Origin: Candidatus Poseidoniaceae archaeon
Lineage (GTDB): Archaea > Thermoplasmatota > Poseidoniia > Poseidoniales > Poseidoniaceae
DNA length: 64,000 nucleotides
Assembly: GCA_938030705.1 (NCBI GenBank)
Contig: CALHIR010000001.1
Location: forward strand, 124,001 to 188,000
Direction: 5' to 3'
The notes beneath the pieces are model-generated. The model had not been told where the DNA came from, did no database searches, and saw only the letters and a program-made list of their open reading frames with translations. Below, one piece after another: positions 47,583 through 57,761 of this stretch. A program made the translations under genes and the position numbers. Within the stretch, counting starts at the first letter, position 1. Every line of letters begins with the position of its first letter.

Positions 47583-49256
47583 CTACTCTTCCTCATTGCT
47601 TTGCATGATGGCAAGGAACTCGTCAATATCCACTACGCCATCGCCGTTTTCGTCGGCATTGTGGAAGTAGGTGCGAACCTCCATCGGTGTCAAGTCCATG
47701 CCCAAGCCTTGCGTGATCGCGGCACGGAATTCGCTCAGTGTCAAGTGGTTCTTTCGACCAATATCCGCCGCCCTAAAGGCCGTGTAGAAGCGTTCTGAAA
47801 CTTCTGGGGTGGCGTTTGAAAACCTTGCTTTGAAGGCGGCGAAGGGTGTGACTCGGGCCTCTTCGAGAACATGCTGTCGCCCGTAGGCTAACCATACAAA
47901 CAATCCCAACCCTATCGCACCAGAGGCGCCGATGAAGGCGTTCGCTCCAATCAACCAAAGCAGAAGAAGGCCCGTTCCAGCCCCGTAGATCTGGGGTAGA
48001 GGATAGAGGGGTGATTTGTACGGGGGATTCCAATCGTGGTGAGGGCCAGCATGCCTCATCACGACTACAGACGCATTGATGGCGACGAAAACCATGATGT
48101 TGAATCCAGAGGCCAGTTCGGCGATGGCATGGACGTCGATGGTCAGGATGGCCGTCGCCATCAGGACACCTGTGATGATGATGGGCCAATGCGGCGTTTC
48201 GTAGGTTGGGTTAAGGTCTTCAAGTTTGGAAGGGAGGAGATTGTCTCTGGCCATTGCAAACAAGAAACGAGAGGCAGAAAGTACGCCGGCAAGGGCCATT
48301 GAGGCCATCGTAACGATGGCCAAAAGTGCAGCGATGACACCAACGGTGCTACCAGCAACATGTTCTGCGAAGACGTAAATTGGGTTCTCAATGGCATGCG
48401 TTCCATCCATGTGCCAGCCTGGTTCCAAAACGGAAACCATGACATAAGCCACACCTGCATACAACCCGGTCGCGACAAGCAACGAGGCGAACATGCCTCG
48501 GGGAATGTTTCGCTCAGGGTCCATCACTTCGCCCCCGATAGCGCCGACCTTGATGGCCCCCGAATAGGCAACGAACACCAAAGCCGCCGCCGTTCCCATC
48601 TCTGGGCTCAGGTAATCGATATTGGTGATTGGCCGAGATAAATCGGCTTCTCCACTCAACAAGGCCATGACGCACAAGAACAGGAGGAAGATAACAGCCG
48701 TGGCGACAATGGGCGTCTGGACCTTCTTGATCTTCTTGACACCGGTGATGTTGATGATGACAATGAATGTCAGGAGAACGAGGGCGATGCTTTTCGGGTT
48801 GACCTCAATATCCATTGCGGTGGTGACCACTTCAAGATATGCTGCGAATCCGATCAAAGCAAACGCAGATTTGAGCATAAACGAGGCAAATAGACCCAGG
48901 CCGCTGATGGTTCCCATAAGCGAACCGTAGGTCCGTTCCATGTAGATGTAAACGCCACCCGATTCTGGCATGGCGCTAGCGAGTTCAGATTTTGAAAACG
49001 CTCCGGTCAACACCACCGAAGCGGCGAGCACAAACGCGAACCACATGCCGTCCCCGGCCACTTCCTGTGCAAAGGCAGGAAGGATGAACAGTCCGGAACC
49101 GAGCATGGATGAAAGCGAGAGGATGACAAGCGTGACCAAGCCGATGGTCCGAGAAAGGGCGGTTTTGAGCTCGCTTGACGAGCCTCCATTGTCTACGGCC
49201 GCTTCCGTGTTTTGCTTCGTATTGTCTCCCACAGGATAACCTCCCGATTCCGGCAT
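47583..49256 (-). CDS. APC-family amino-acid permease with C-terminal EF-hand pair
   Basis: GLVTLVILSLSSMLGSGLFILPAF, AMPESGGVYIYMERTYG; C-terminal canonical EF loop DENGDGVVDIDE (47619-47654) and a degenerate partner. Confidence 0.88.
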   Translation of the reverse strand: MPESGGYPVGDNTKQNTEAAVDNGGSSSELKTALSRTIGLVTLVILSLSSMLGSGLFILPAFAQEVAGDGMWFAFVLAASVVLTGAFSKSELASAMPESGGVYIYMERTYGSLMGTISGLGLFASFMLKSAFALIGFAAYLEVVTTAMDIEVNPKSIALVLLTFIVIINITGVKKIKKVQTPIVATAVIFLLFLCVMALLSGEADLSRPITNIDYLSPEMGTAAALVFVAYSGAIKVGAIGGEVMDPERNIPRGMFASLLVATGLYAGVAYVMVSVLEPGWHMDGTHAIENPIYVFAEHVAGSTVGVIAALLAIVTMASMALAGVLSASRFLFAMARDNLLPSKLEDLNPTYETPHWPIIITGVLMATAILTIDVHAIAELASGFNIMVFVAINASVVVMRHAGPHHDWNPPYKSPLYPLPQIYGAGTGLLLLWLIGANAFIGASGAIGLGLFVWLAYGRQHVLEEARVTPFAAFKARFSNATPEVSERFYTAFRAADIGRKNHLTLSEFRAAITQGLGMDLTPMEVRTYFHNADENGDGVVDIDEFLAIMQSNEEE

Positions 49257-49343
49257 AAAACCGATTCTTATCTCGGTGATTCTTCATATTGATATTAGTT
49301 ATTTGTATGAAATCCCACAACCTTCTCCGGAATCCGGAAAAAA

Positions 49344-50774
49344 TCACTCGCCCATATGGACAATCACCTTCATTTCAACAGCGATGGGGGTAGGAAGGGC
49401 ATCGATCGCCAAGGTTGTTCGGGTTGGTCCAACGGTTCCGAGCGTTTCAGCCCAAACTTCGTTATAGCCTGCGAAATCACGCTTCATGTCCACGAGGAAC
49501 GTGGTCACATCAACCACCTGGTCCATGGTTGCGCCTGCCTCTTCGACAATTCGCCGCACGTTGTTGACCACAGCATGAGTTTGGGCTTTGATGTCATAGT
49601 CCAATGGTTCTCCGTTCTCATCGTGGATGGGCCCACCTGGGATGGCGTTGGTGCCGGGTTGACGGGGTCCGACGCCGGAGAGAAAGAGCATATCGCCGAC
49701 CTTACGGGCATGGGGGTAGGCACCAACCGGCTTAGGTGCGGCGTCGGTGTTTACCGAACCCTCGGCCTCGGTCGGGTCCCAAAGCGCAGGCCCGCTCTCA
49801 CTCACCGATGTTTCGTCTGTTCGTTCAGCTTCTCGACTTTGGTCAATCTCCGCTTCATCAGAACCCTCCAGCACGCCTCGCTCGCCGTGGAAAAATTCCA
49901 CATCGTCCTCATCGTACTCCTTGTCGCCGATCCCGGTTGAGGTGGGGTCGATATGAACCACCGCACCACCAGCGCCGTGAATGGCTTCGTAGGCGAGGAT
50001 GCGACCGGTCAAATCATTACGATTACCGTTCATGGCGGAAAGCCACCACATCGGCTTGAACGCCACCACCTTCTGGACCCGAATTTGGCGGTGGATGGTC
50101 CGGGAGAGTTGACCCACGTCTTCAAGACGGCCTTGCTCGAGGAATTCCAAGATCTTCCTGTTCCATTCGTCGTCCTTGAGCGAGTGGATTTTATCTTCCT
50201 CCGGCTTGATAAAGTCGGTGAACATTCTGTTGGACAAGGACATGGCCGTGATGGCCACAGCACGTCGCCCCTGCGTCTTGATGACGTCCAAACAGGACTT
50301 GGCCAGTACCGTGGTTTCGCTTCGGTTGGCGTACATATTGGAAGAGACGATCACCGCGGGAATGCTGTTGTCCGGGTTGAGCAGGGTCAAGGCCACGACC
50401 GAACCGACATCGATGGGGAACCCTTTGTAATTCACACAGCGACTCTGCAAGCCTCGTTGTTCGTTCGCTTCGTTCCAAGCATGGGCAAAGTCTGCATCGA
50501 TGTTGAACGAGTATGGGATGGAGCCGAGGTCGTGGAAGTCATGGTCCACCATGACCCACTCGGGGTTGGGGTCAGCTTGGATTTGGTGTCCGATGATGGA
50601 GGGCCACGTGGTGGAGTAGATGATGAGCAAATCAGCGTCCAAATCACGAATCGTTTGAGCGGCGTCGTTAAAGGCATCTCGTAGCCGTCGCCATCCGGGG
50701 TTTTGGTCTGGAGCCAACACCGTATGTGGGTGAACGGGCACCACAAACGAAGCCACCACTTCGCCCGAGGTCAT
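49344..50774 (-). CDS. Fusion: LigB-like extradiol dioxygenase non-catalytic subunit (AmnA-like) + RidA-family 2-aminomuconate deaminase-like domain (AmnD-like)
   Basis: N-term VVPVHPHTVLAPDQNPGWRRL / YSTTWPSIIGH / MSLSNRMF; acidic linker; C-term GAYPHARKVGDMLFLSGVGPRQP...VVDVTTFLVDMKRDFAGYNEVWAETLGTVGPTRTTLAI. Confidence 0.82.
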   Translation of the reverse strand: MTSGEVVASFVVPVHPHTVLAPDQNPGWRRLRDAFNDAAQTIRDLDADLLIIYSTTWPSIIGHQIQADPNPEWVMVDHDFHDLGSIPYSFNIDADFAHAWNEANEQRGLQSRCVNYKGFPIDVGSVVALTLLNPDNSIPAVIVSSNMYANRSETTVLAKSCLDVIKTQGRRAVAITAMSLSNRMFTDFIKPEEDKIHSLKDDEWNRKILEFLEQGRLEDVGQLSRTIHRQIRVQKVVAFKPMWWLSAMNGNRNDLTGRILAYEAIHGAGGAVVHIDPTSTGIGDKEYDEDDVEFFHGERGVLEGSDEAEIDQSREAERTDETSVSESGPALWDPTEAEGSVNTDAAPKPVGAYPHARKVGDMLFLSGVGPRQPGTNAIPGGPIHDENGEPLDYDIKAQTHAVVNNVRRIVEEAGATMDQVVDVTTFLVDMKRDFAGYNEVWAETLGTVGPTRTTLAIDALPTPIAVEMKVIVHMGE

Positions 50775-51673
50775 CCCTCGTTCACCTCGTGCGCATAACA
50801 AGGCCATTCAACGACAGCGTTTCCGGTGCCGATGATGGTCCCGTAGCCGTGAAGAATGCCGGGATAATCAGGGACATCGAGGGTGGAAAGCAACCAAGAC
50901 AGGCCGCCACCGTCGCTTTCGGCGATGGCCTGTTCGGTGAATTCGGGCATCTCGTCCAAGATGCGTTGGGCTTGACCTGTGCGCATGTACTCGATCATCC
51001 GCATGTCCCACAAGTGCATGGCATGGCTCGTAATGTGCTCTTTGCTCATGTCTTCGGGTACCTCTGATTCGGTGGTAAAGTGGCGATGGGAGAGGGAATT
51101 GCTGGCGAGGACAACGACCCTTTTTCCACTGGCTTCGATGGCTTTTCGTGTGACTTTGCCAAGTTCAATCATGATTTCTTGCATCACTTCGACCGAATAA
51201 TAGGCCGTGGAACGGTTGCTTGAAATGACCACAAGCGGCTTATCCCAGTCGGGGTTGAACAAGTGGCCCGTGGTGATGGTGCCGTAATCCACACGGAAGT
51301 CTGGGTTCTCCATCATCTTCACCGGAAGGCCGGCCTTGGCTGCTTCATCATGAATCGCTTGCGCCAATTCAACGTCCACGTTCATGTCGTAATGGTAGCG
51401 GAAAAGGTTCGGGAAGATGGGGTCGACCGAGAGGCCTTCAAAATTTGGTAGGCCAAGGAAATGGGTGCCGACATAGGTTTGCCAGTGTGGGGAAAGGAGG
51501 ACGATGGCATCGTAATCGTGTTCGGAAAGGGAAGCACGAAGGCGTTCATACCCCCATCGAAGTTGTTCCCATCCTCCTTCGGCAACGGGTTCGTTTTGGG
51601 GCGGGTTTTCTGCGTAAACAAGATGCGGAGGATGCGGTGCGAGGCACCCGGCGACAATCTGTCCTTTGCCCAT
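50771..51673 (-). CDS. Class III extradiol dioxygenase catalytic subunit, 2-aminophenol 1,6-dioxygenase beta-like (AmnB-like)
   Basis: LAPHPPHLVYAENPPQNEP, LLSPHWQTYVGTHFLGLP, NSLSHRHFTTE; ATGA overlap with the AmnA-like gene. Confidence 0.82.
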   Translation of the reverse strand: MGKGQIVAGCLAPHPPHLVYAENPPQNEPVAEGGWEQLRWGYERLRASLSEHDYDAIVLLSPHWQTYVGTHFLGLPNFEGLSVDPIFPNLFRYHYDMNVDVELAQAIHDEAAKAGLPVKMMENPDFRVDYGTITTGHLFNPDWDKPLVVISSNRSTAYYSVEVMQEIMIELGKVTRKAIEASGKRVVVLASNSLSHRHFTTESEVPEDMSKEHITSHAMHLWDMRMIEYMRTGQAQRILDEMPEFTEQAIAESDGGGLSWLLSTLDVPDYPGILHGYGTIIGTGNAVVEWPCYAHEVNEG

Positions 51674-51768
51674 GGATGACGCATTGCGCCGAGGTTTAAT
51701 TCATCATCGGCACGACAGCAGGCGTTTCAAACACGAAGCCATAAACAACCTGCCGGAATGGGACGGCC

Positions 51769-52257
51769 ATGGGAGAAGCGGCGCCACAGGACAACGCGCC
51801 GGTCGAAGCTCATCCACCACGCTCGGCCACGTGGGCAGAGACGTGGGTCAACGTGGTGTTCCCTACTTTGTTTGGCATGGTGGCCGGTGCGTTTTGGCAG
51901 GCCTTGGTTTCGCCTCACCTGACGTACGGTTTACCCAACCCGCCTCAGGGAGGCCTGCTGATCATGATGCTCTTTTCTCCGCTGCTTCACCGGTGGTTGA
52001 CCCCCCATCCCCCATCGATGTGGCTTGATTACCTCGGAGGCATTGCGGCGCTTGCACTCCCACTGATGTTTGTCTGGTCCACCGGCATGGGCGGTTTTGT
52101 ATGCGGTGGATACCTCACGGTCGTCTTGTGGATATGGGTCAGCACCTCTTGGTGGCGCTTCCATCTCCCGCCATTTCGGCTGGCCATTTGGCACACGATG
52201 GGTGTGAACATCGGGGCGTTAAGTGGCTCGTTGCTCTACTATAGCCTGGTGATGTGA
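51769..52257 (+). CDS. Membrane protein, unknown function
   Basis: Four or more TM helices; abuts panB stop (convergent). Confidence 0.65.
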   Translation: MGEAAPQDNAPVEAHPPRSATWAETWVNVVFPTLFGMVAGAFWQALVSPHLTYGLPNPPQGGLLIMMLFSPLLHRWLTPHPPSMWLDYLGGIAALALPLMFVWSTGMGGFVCGGYLTVVLWIWVSTSWWRFHLPPFRLAIWHTMGVNIGALSGSLLYYSLVM

Positions 52258-53085
52258 TCACGAGGTGTAGGATTCCTCATCGCTGGGAAAATCACCCGAA
52301 CGCACATCATCGCAATAGCCCTTAATGGCCCCGTCAATCTCTTCGGCGAGGTTGAGGTAGCGGCGAAGAAAACGGGGTGAGAAATCCATGGTTATGCCCA
52401 ACAAATCGTGAAGCACGAGGACTTGACCATCGACATCTGGACCCGCACCGATACCGATGGTTGGAATGGTCAAGGCCGCTGACACACGCTTGGCGAGGTC
52501 TCGAGGAATCTTCTCCAGCACGATGGCAAAGCAACCGGCGGCTTCGAGAACCTTGGCATCGGCGATTAACTTCTCGGCTTCTTCGTCTTCTTTGGCACGA
52601 ACGGAATAGGTCCCAAACTTGTAGATGGACTGCGGGGTAAGCCCGAGATGGCCCATCACGGGAATGCCAGCGGTCAGGATGCGCTCAACGGATTCCACGA
52701 TTTCCGCTCCACCCTCCAACTTCACGGCGTGTCCGCTTGATTCTTTCATGATGCGGATGGCGGATTCAAGGGCCTGACGAGAATTGCCTTGATACGTGCC
52801 AAACGGCATGTCGACCACCAACAGGGCGCGGTCAACCGCTCGCTCAACACACTGGGCGTGGTAGATCATGTGGTCAAGGGTCATCGGCACTGTGGTGGCT
52901 TGGCCCGCCATCACGTTGGAGGCGGAATCGCCCACAAGAATCACATCAACTCCGGCTTGGTCAACAAGCCGAGCCAGTGAGTAATCATAGGCCGTAAGCA
53001 TGGTGATTTTCTCACCAGCACGCTTCATTTCCTGGAGCGTGTGGGTGGTCACCTTCCGTGCCTCGCTGTAGACGGACATAGCCAT
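52258..53085 (-). CDS. panB: 3-methyl-2-oxobutanoate hydroxymethyltransferase
   Basis: [69 protein letters not shown]. Confidence 0.96.
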   Translation of the reverse strand: MAMSVYSEARKVTTHTLQEMKRAGEKITMLTAYDYSLARLVDQAGVDVILVGDSASNVMAGQATTVPMTLDHMIYHAQCVERAVDRALLVVDMPFGTYQGNSRQALESAIRIMKESSGHAVKLEGGAEIVESVERILTAGIPVMGHLGLTPQSIYKFGTYSVRAKEDEEAEKLIADAKVLEAAGCFAIVLEKIPRDLAKRVSAALTIPTIGIGAGPDVDGQVLVLHDLLGITMDFSPRFLRRYLNLAEEIDGAIKGYCDDVRSGDFPSDEESYTS

Positions 53086-53122
53086 GCCACCGCCCGTCGT
53101 GTTTTCAATTCGTCGCCTTCGT

Positions 53123-53851
53123 TTATTCTGCCTCGTCAACGAAGCCGAAAACATGGGTCTGAAGTTCATGCAATGCCTCGGCGGCACTGGAGCAGGCGAG
53201 GAGTTGTTGGCGTGCTTCGAGGTCGTTCAGGCATAAAGCCGCAATGTTGTAAATCGATGCTCTTTGTTCGTTGATCTGCTCCTCGCAAATGGATTCGACC
53301 CAGCCGTCCAGGACACTGGCATCGACGTTCATGCCTCGTCCAGCCCGATGGACGATGTTGCTGGTCAAGGAACGAAGGTAGGCTTGGTCTTCTTCCCCGA
53401 GTTCACCCACTTCCTCCAAGTAGGAAACTTTGGCCGAGATGTACAATCGTTGGTGGGGGGCGTCGGATGGCAGGTGTTGAAGCAAGGTATCGACATCCGG
53501 TGCCAATCCATCTTCGACCAGGGAGGCCATGGTGGGGTCGGAAAAGGGAGGCAGGGCAGGTTCAATGACCTCTTCAACGAAGAATCGCCGTCCACCCGTG
53601 ATGGTGAGGAAGTGGTTCACGCCTCGCGTTTCGTGATTGAGGATGATGGCCTCGCAACCGTGCCTTCGTGGACCGTCCCATCCGTTGGTCGGTTCAAAGG
53701 GGTCATTCATGACCAGCCCAAACGGACGTTCATCCAAAATGCAGGTGTCGAGCATTTGGCGATAGCGGGGTTCAAAGACGCGGAGTTCCTGATGTTCACC
53801 TGGAAAAAGCACCATGGGCAGGACGAAGAGTGGAAGTGTTTCCTCGTCCAT
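53123..53851 (-). CDS. Stand-alone LON N-terminal (substrate-binding) domain protein
   Basis: [41 protein letters not shown]. Confidence 0.85.
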   Translation of the reverse strand: MDEETLPLFVLPMVLFPGEHQELRVFEPRYRQMLDTCILDERPFGLVMNDPFEPTNGWDGPRRHGCEAIILNHETRGVNHFLTITGGRRFFVEEVIEPALPPFSDPTMASLVEDGLAPDVDTLLQHLPSDAPHQRLYISAKVSYLEEVGELGEEDQAYLRSLTSNIVHRAGRGMNVDASVLDGWVESICEEQINEQRASIYNIAALCLNDLEARQQLLACSSAAEALHELQTHVFGFVDEAE

Positions 53852-53889
53852 GACCCTACCTTCCTCCGGAAGCATTTGAACATGTGTTC

Positions 53890-55338
53890 TCAAGGTTGCT
53901 TCACGCAGATGTTGGTCAGTTCCGAGAAGAAGTTCAGCGACCACGCACCACCTTCACGTCCGACGCCCGATTGTTTGACGCCGCCAAACGGTGTTCGGAG
54001 GTCTCGATTTAACCACGTGTTGACCCATACAATGCCGGTGTCCATGCCTTGAGCAAAGGCGTACCCACGCTTAGCGTCAGCCGTCCAAACCGAGCCCGCC
54101 AATCCGTAGTCGGTTGCGTTGGCCATGTCGAGGGCTTCTTGCTCGGAGTTGAACGAGTGAAGGGTCACGACCGGTCCAAAGATCTCCTCGGTTGCGGTGC
54201 GGGCGGTATGGCTCAGTCCTTCGATGACGGTCGGGCGCAAAAACGCCCCTTCAGCGGCCACGCCTTTCACCGGGCAGGTGGCCGCCGAACCGCCGGTTAA
54301 CACCACCCCGCCTTCGTCTTGTCCGAGTTCAATATAGGACTCGACCTTGGCTTGATGGTCTTTGGAAATCACGGTCCCCATGACGGTCTCCTCCAACGAA
54401 GGGTCGCCGACGACAATGTTGTTGATGGCTTCGACAAACATCGACTTGAATCGGTCGTAAATGGAGGCGTCAACCAGCACCCTTGAACCGCACAGGCAAA
54501 CTTGCCCCGAATTGGTAAACGAGGCTCGTACGATACCGTCCATCATTTCCTCAAGGGGGGCATCGTCAAGCACGATGGTGGCGTTTTTCCCTCCTAATTC
54601 CAACGAGAGTTTCTTGAACATCGGAGCGGCGGTCGCTGCGACGATTTTCCCAGTGGCCGTTCCACCTGTGAACGAAAGTCCACGGATTTCAGGGTGTTCA
54701 ACAATGGCTTGGCCAACTTCTGGGCCTAACCCGTGGACGAGGTTGAACACGCCCTTTGGAAAGTTGAGTTTGGTCAAAATTTTTGCAAGGTGATTGGCCG
54801 TCATGGGGGTTAATTCCGACGGTTTGGCGACGATGGTGTTCCCCATCAACAACGCGGGGGCAATCTTCCATGTGAGCAGGTAGAGCGGAAGGTTCCAAGG
54901 GGTGATGAGGCCAACACAGCCGATGGGTGAACGGTGGACATGGTTGACGGCACCGTGGTCGGCGAAGGTTGGTTCAACGTGTTCTCGTCCGAACTCGGCA
55001 AAAAATCGGAAATTCGAGACCGAGCGTGGAGCATCCACGCTTCGGGCCAGAGAAATCGGTTTGCCGGTGTCCATGCTCTCAAGTTGAGCGATGGTTTCTG
55101 CCTCCTCCTCAAGCGCATCGGCGATTCGGTGAAGCCACACCATGCGTTCTTCCATCGTGGTGTTCGCCCAGGTTGGCGCTGCCTTGAGGGCGGCTTTGGT
55201 AGCCAAGCCCACGTCCTCGGCCGATGAGCGAGGCAACGTCGTGATGGGTTGTCCCGTAGCAGGGTTGACCGTTTCCAGGGTCAAGCCAGAGGTTGAAGGA
55301 AGGAATGCACCGTTGATGTAATTCAAAATTGGCTCCAT
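53890..55338 (-). CDS. Aldehyde dehydrogenase, 2-aminomuconic/2-hydroxymuconic semialdehyde dehydrogenase-like
   Basis: ITPWNLPLYLLTWKIAPALLMGNTIVAKPSELTP, SFTGGTATGK, LELGGKNA, ASFTNSGQVCLCGSRVLV (ALDH8A1/AMSDH-like active-site context). Confidence 0.85.
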   Translation of the reverse strand: MEPILNYINGAFLPSTSGLTLETVNPATGQPITTLPRSSAEDVGLATKAALKAAPTWANTTMEERMVWLHRIADALEEEAETIAQLESMDTGKPISLARSVDAPRSVSNFRFFAEFGREHVEPTFADHGAVNHVHRSPIGCVGLITPWNLPLYLLTWKIAPALLMGNTIVAKPSELTPMTANHLAKILTKLNFPKGVFNLVHGLGPEVGQAIVEHPEIRGLSFTGGTATGKIVAATAAPMFKKLSLELGGKNATIVLDDAPLEEMMDGIVRASFTNSGQVCLCGSRVLVDASIYDRFKSMFVEAINNIVVGDPSLEETVMGTVISKDHQAKVESYIELGQDEGGVVLTGGSAATCPVKGVAAEGAFLRPTVIEGLSHTARTATEEIFGPVVTLHSFNSEQEALDMANATDYGLAGSVWTADAKRGYAFAQGMDTGIVWVNTWLNRDLRTPFGGVKQSGVGREGGAWSLNFFSELTNICVKQP

Positions 55339-56462
55339 CAACTCACCTCGAGATCGAAATGCCATCGGTCTTGGTCGGGGTCCCACTCGTCCCAGGTAGG
55401 CACCGTCTCCAGGATGTCGACATAGCGCTCCGGGACGATGCCGGGGACGATGAATGCCTTTTGTCGATGAAGTGGATACGGATTTCGTAGCTTAATGCCA
55501 AGTACGCCCAGCAAAGCCCTGGCCACGTACCATGTCGCTTGTGAATTCCATCCGTGGGCGATTTTGACCACGATGCCCAATCCCTTTGGGTAGTCGGGGT
55601 GTTCAATGGCCATGCCGAGCAGCCCATCGGCTCCCTCTTTGGCGATGACGCGACCTTCACCTGCTTTGAGTACGGTGGAATCAAGTCGGTTGAACCCACC
55701 CACAAGGTCCGGATGACGGACCATGGCTTCCCAAATCCAGTCGTCGTCTTTGTCTCGGACGAGCCCGGCATAGATTTGGGCCAGTTCCGAAACGGTGTTG
55801 GAAACCGTGGGTAAACCGCAACCGTCCTTGGCGATGCGGAGGGGTTTCCATTCGGAGCCGAGGTAGGTTCTCAACTGCTCCATGTAAGCGTGGAAGACTT
55901 CGTGTGTTGGCAATGTGTAGCCTGCACGGTTCCATCCTTTCATTCGGCAACCCCGCAAGATGGCGGCATGCTCGCCCGAACAGGTGTGAAACCAGCGTCG
56001 GGGTCGCCGGACCTGACGCCCGAATTGAATCAACGGGACATCAAGGGGCGTCAGCATCAACGGCCACTCGGATTCACTGAGCAATGATTGGGCTGCAGCC
56101 ACGTGTTCAGTGTCGCCGTTATGGGAGGCCACGGCGATGGCTTTCTGCTCCCAAGAGCAATCCTCGAGCTCTTCCGTGAAGGCTTTCAACATGAAGGGTT
56201 TCATCATCGACCGTCCATAGCAGAGGACGTTGCCCCCAAACGAGTGAATCACTTCGTCGCCGTGTGCCCAAGCAACCGCACCGTGAATCGTCGTTTCCGA
56301 TACGCCGTTGCGACGGTAATCCACAAGCGGTTCCCAATCCACGTCTCGTCCGGTTGGAATGCCTTCCACCTTCTCGCCCAAGGGCGATTCGGGGTACATC
56401 GCTGAGCCGGGCTTTCCTGGCTGAACGGCCGAGAAGGTGTCGTGGTGGACGCCCATTCTCAT
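55338..56462 (-). CDS. Asparaginase II-family (rhizobial-type) L-asparaginase-like protein
   Basis: HTCSGEHAAILRGC, IAKDGCGLPTVSNTVSELAQIYAGL; ATGA overlap with upstream gene. Confidence 0.82.
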   Translation of the reverse strand: MRMGVHHDTFSAVQPGKPGSAMYPESPLGEKVEGIPTGRDVDWEPLVDYRRNGVSETTIHGAVAWAHGDEVIHSFGGNVLCYGRSMMKPFMLKAFTEELEDCSWEQKAIAVASHNGDTEHVAAAQSLLSESEWPLMLTPLDVPLIQFGRQVRRPRRWFHTCSGEHAAILRGCRMKGWNRAGYTLPTHEVFHAYMEQLRTYLGSEWKPLRIAKDGCGLPTVSNTVSELAQIYAGLVRDKDDDWIWEAMVRHPDLVGGFNRLDSTVLKAGEGRVIAKEGADGLLGMAIEHPDYPKGLGIVVKIAHGWNSQATWYVARALLGVLGIKLRNPYPLHRQKAFIVPGIVPERYVDILETVPTWDEWDPDQDRWHFDLEVS

Positions 56463-57715
56463 GCCTCCTTCAACATGGCCTCTACCCGCGGTACAACCTG
56501 TTCCATGTACGCCGTCATGTTTCGGCAAACGCGGTCAACGTCGTGATTGAAGAAATCAAACCATGCCATGATGCGGTCTTCAGGATGAAAGCGTTCCACC
56601 ATCTGATTGGCCACCTCCTCAACGTTTCCAATCAGGGCGTTGTTGGCTGCTTTCGACACCTTGTCGGGGTCGATGGTCCCCTCAAGGGCATTCCAATAGG
56701 CGCCAAGGGCTTGGTCTGCTTCCTTTTGGGCAGCTGCACTTTGCTCTTCTGGAGACAATCCTTCTTCGGCGTTCAAGAAGACAAAACTGGTTCGGGGCAT
56801 GTCGCTTCGCTTCCACGGACCGCCATCGGCATGGTAGACTTCTCGCATGCGGTCGTGCGTCGCATCGATGACCTCTGGAGAGGTGATGGAGAGGTTGAAT
56901 ACCTTCACGGGAAGGATGGTGTTGACGAACGTTTGCGCTCGGGGGTCGTGTGTGCCAGCGACCAACTTCAACAGTGAACGGCGGAAATCTGAGGGTATGA
57001 TTTTGAGGTCTTCAAAGACATATCTCGACGGGATTTTGACCGTCTCGGGGCGCTCGGCAAGAGCCTCAAACTCGACCGCTGCGTCTTGGACAGCCATCCA
57101 ATCCTCGTCGCTCCTGAAGTTGGCCCGTGTCAGGACCGTTGGACGAATCATGGTGGAGTTGATGGTGTCCCCTCGCAACAAGCGGAGGAAAATTTCGGCA
57201 GCCTCCATGAATATTTGACCTCGCAAAGCGGGCCATGCCGCTTCTTCAATGGCGTTGCGGGGCACCACGCCGTAAGGGCGCGCCATGAACTCAAATCGAC
57301 CTGCCGAGAAACCGACATGGAGGTGCCGATGTTCGTTCTCATCGAGGCCGTGGAGGCTCAATACATTGGCCATGCGTTCGGCCTGGGCGATGGGGCCTCC
57401 CGAGGCGAGTATCGAAACAACAGCGCTGCCGATCTCGATGTTTTTTGTTCGGCGAAAGGATTCCAATGCCAACTGTGGGAAGTCGGTGCAAAGGCCAACT
57501 TCACCCTTCCAATGCGGCACCACTGGACGAAGATTGGATTTCTGTGTCTCCGTAGAGAGGTGGGCCTGTGCGATCCATCCGATGCCAAAACCAAGTTGGT
57601 CGGCACATTCCAGCTGTTGGAAATAATTCCTCAACATCGTGGATTCGGAGGGAATGTGCCCGTCCTCGTTCGGCGTTTGAGAGATGGAGAAGAAGATGTC
57701 ATGCTCCATGCTCAC
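56459..57715 (-). CDS. Luciferase-like (LLM) flavin-dependent monooxygenase
   Basis: ECADQLGFGIGWIAQAHLS, NIEIGSAVVSILASGGPIAQAERMANV, HLHVGFSAGRFEF. Confidence 0.82.
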   Translation of the reverse strand: MSMEHDIFFSISQTPNEDGHIPSESTMLRNYFQQLECADQLGFGIGWIAQAHLSTETQKSNLRPVVPHWKGEVGLCTDFPQLALESFRRTKNIEIGSAVVSILASGGPIAQAERMANVLSLHGLDENEHRHLHVGFSAGRFEFMARPYGVVPRNAIEEAAWPALRGQIFMEAAEIFLRLLRGDTINSTMIRPTVLTRANFRSDEDWMAVQDAAVEFEALAERPETVKIPSRYVFEDLKIIPSDFRRSLLKLVAGTHDPRAQTFVNTILPVKVFNLSITSPEVIDATHDRMREVYHADGGPWKRSDMPRTSFVFLNAEEGLSPEEQSAAAQKEADQALGAYWNALEGTIDPDKVSKAANNALIGNVEEVANQMVERFHPEDRIMAWFDFFNHDVDRVCRNMTAYMEQVVPRVEAMLKEA

Positions 57716-57761
57716 TCACCGTTTGCCCCACATCGCCATGGCTCATAATGGGTGTGGCACC

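Noticed and set aside
49953-50684. 243-aa plus-strand ORF opposite the AmnA-like/RidA gene
   Set aside because: Antisense shadow; protein lacks family signals
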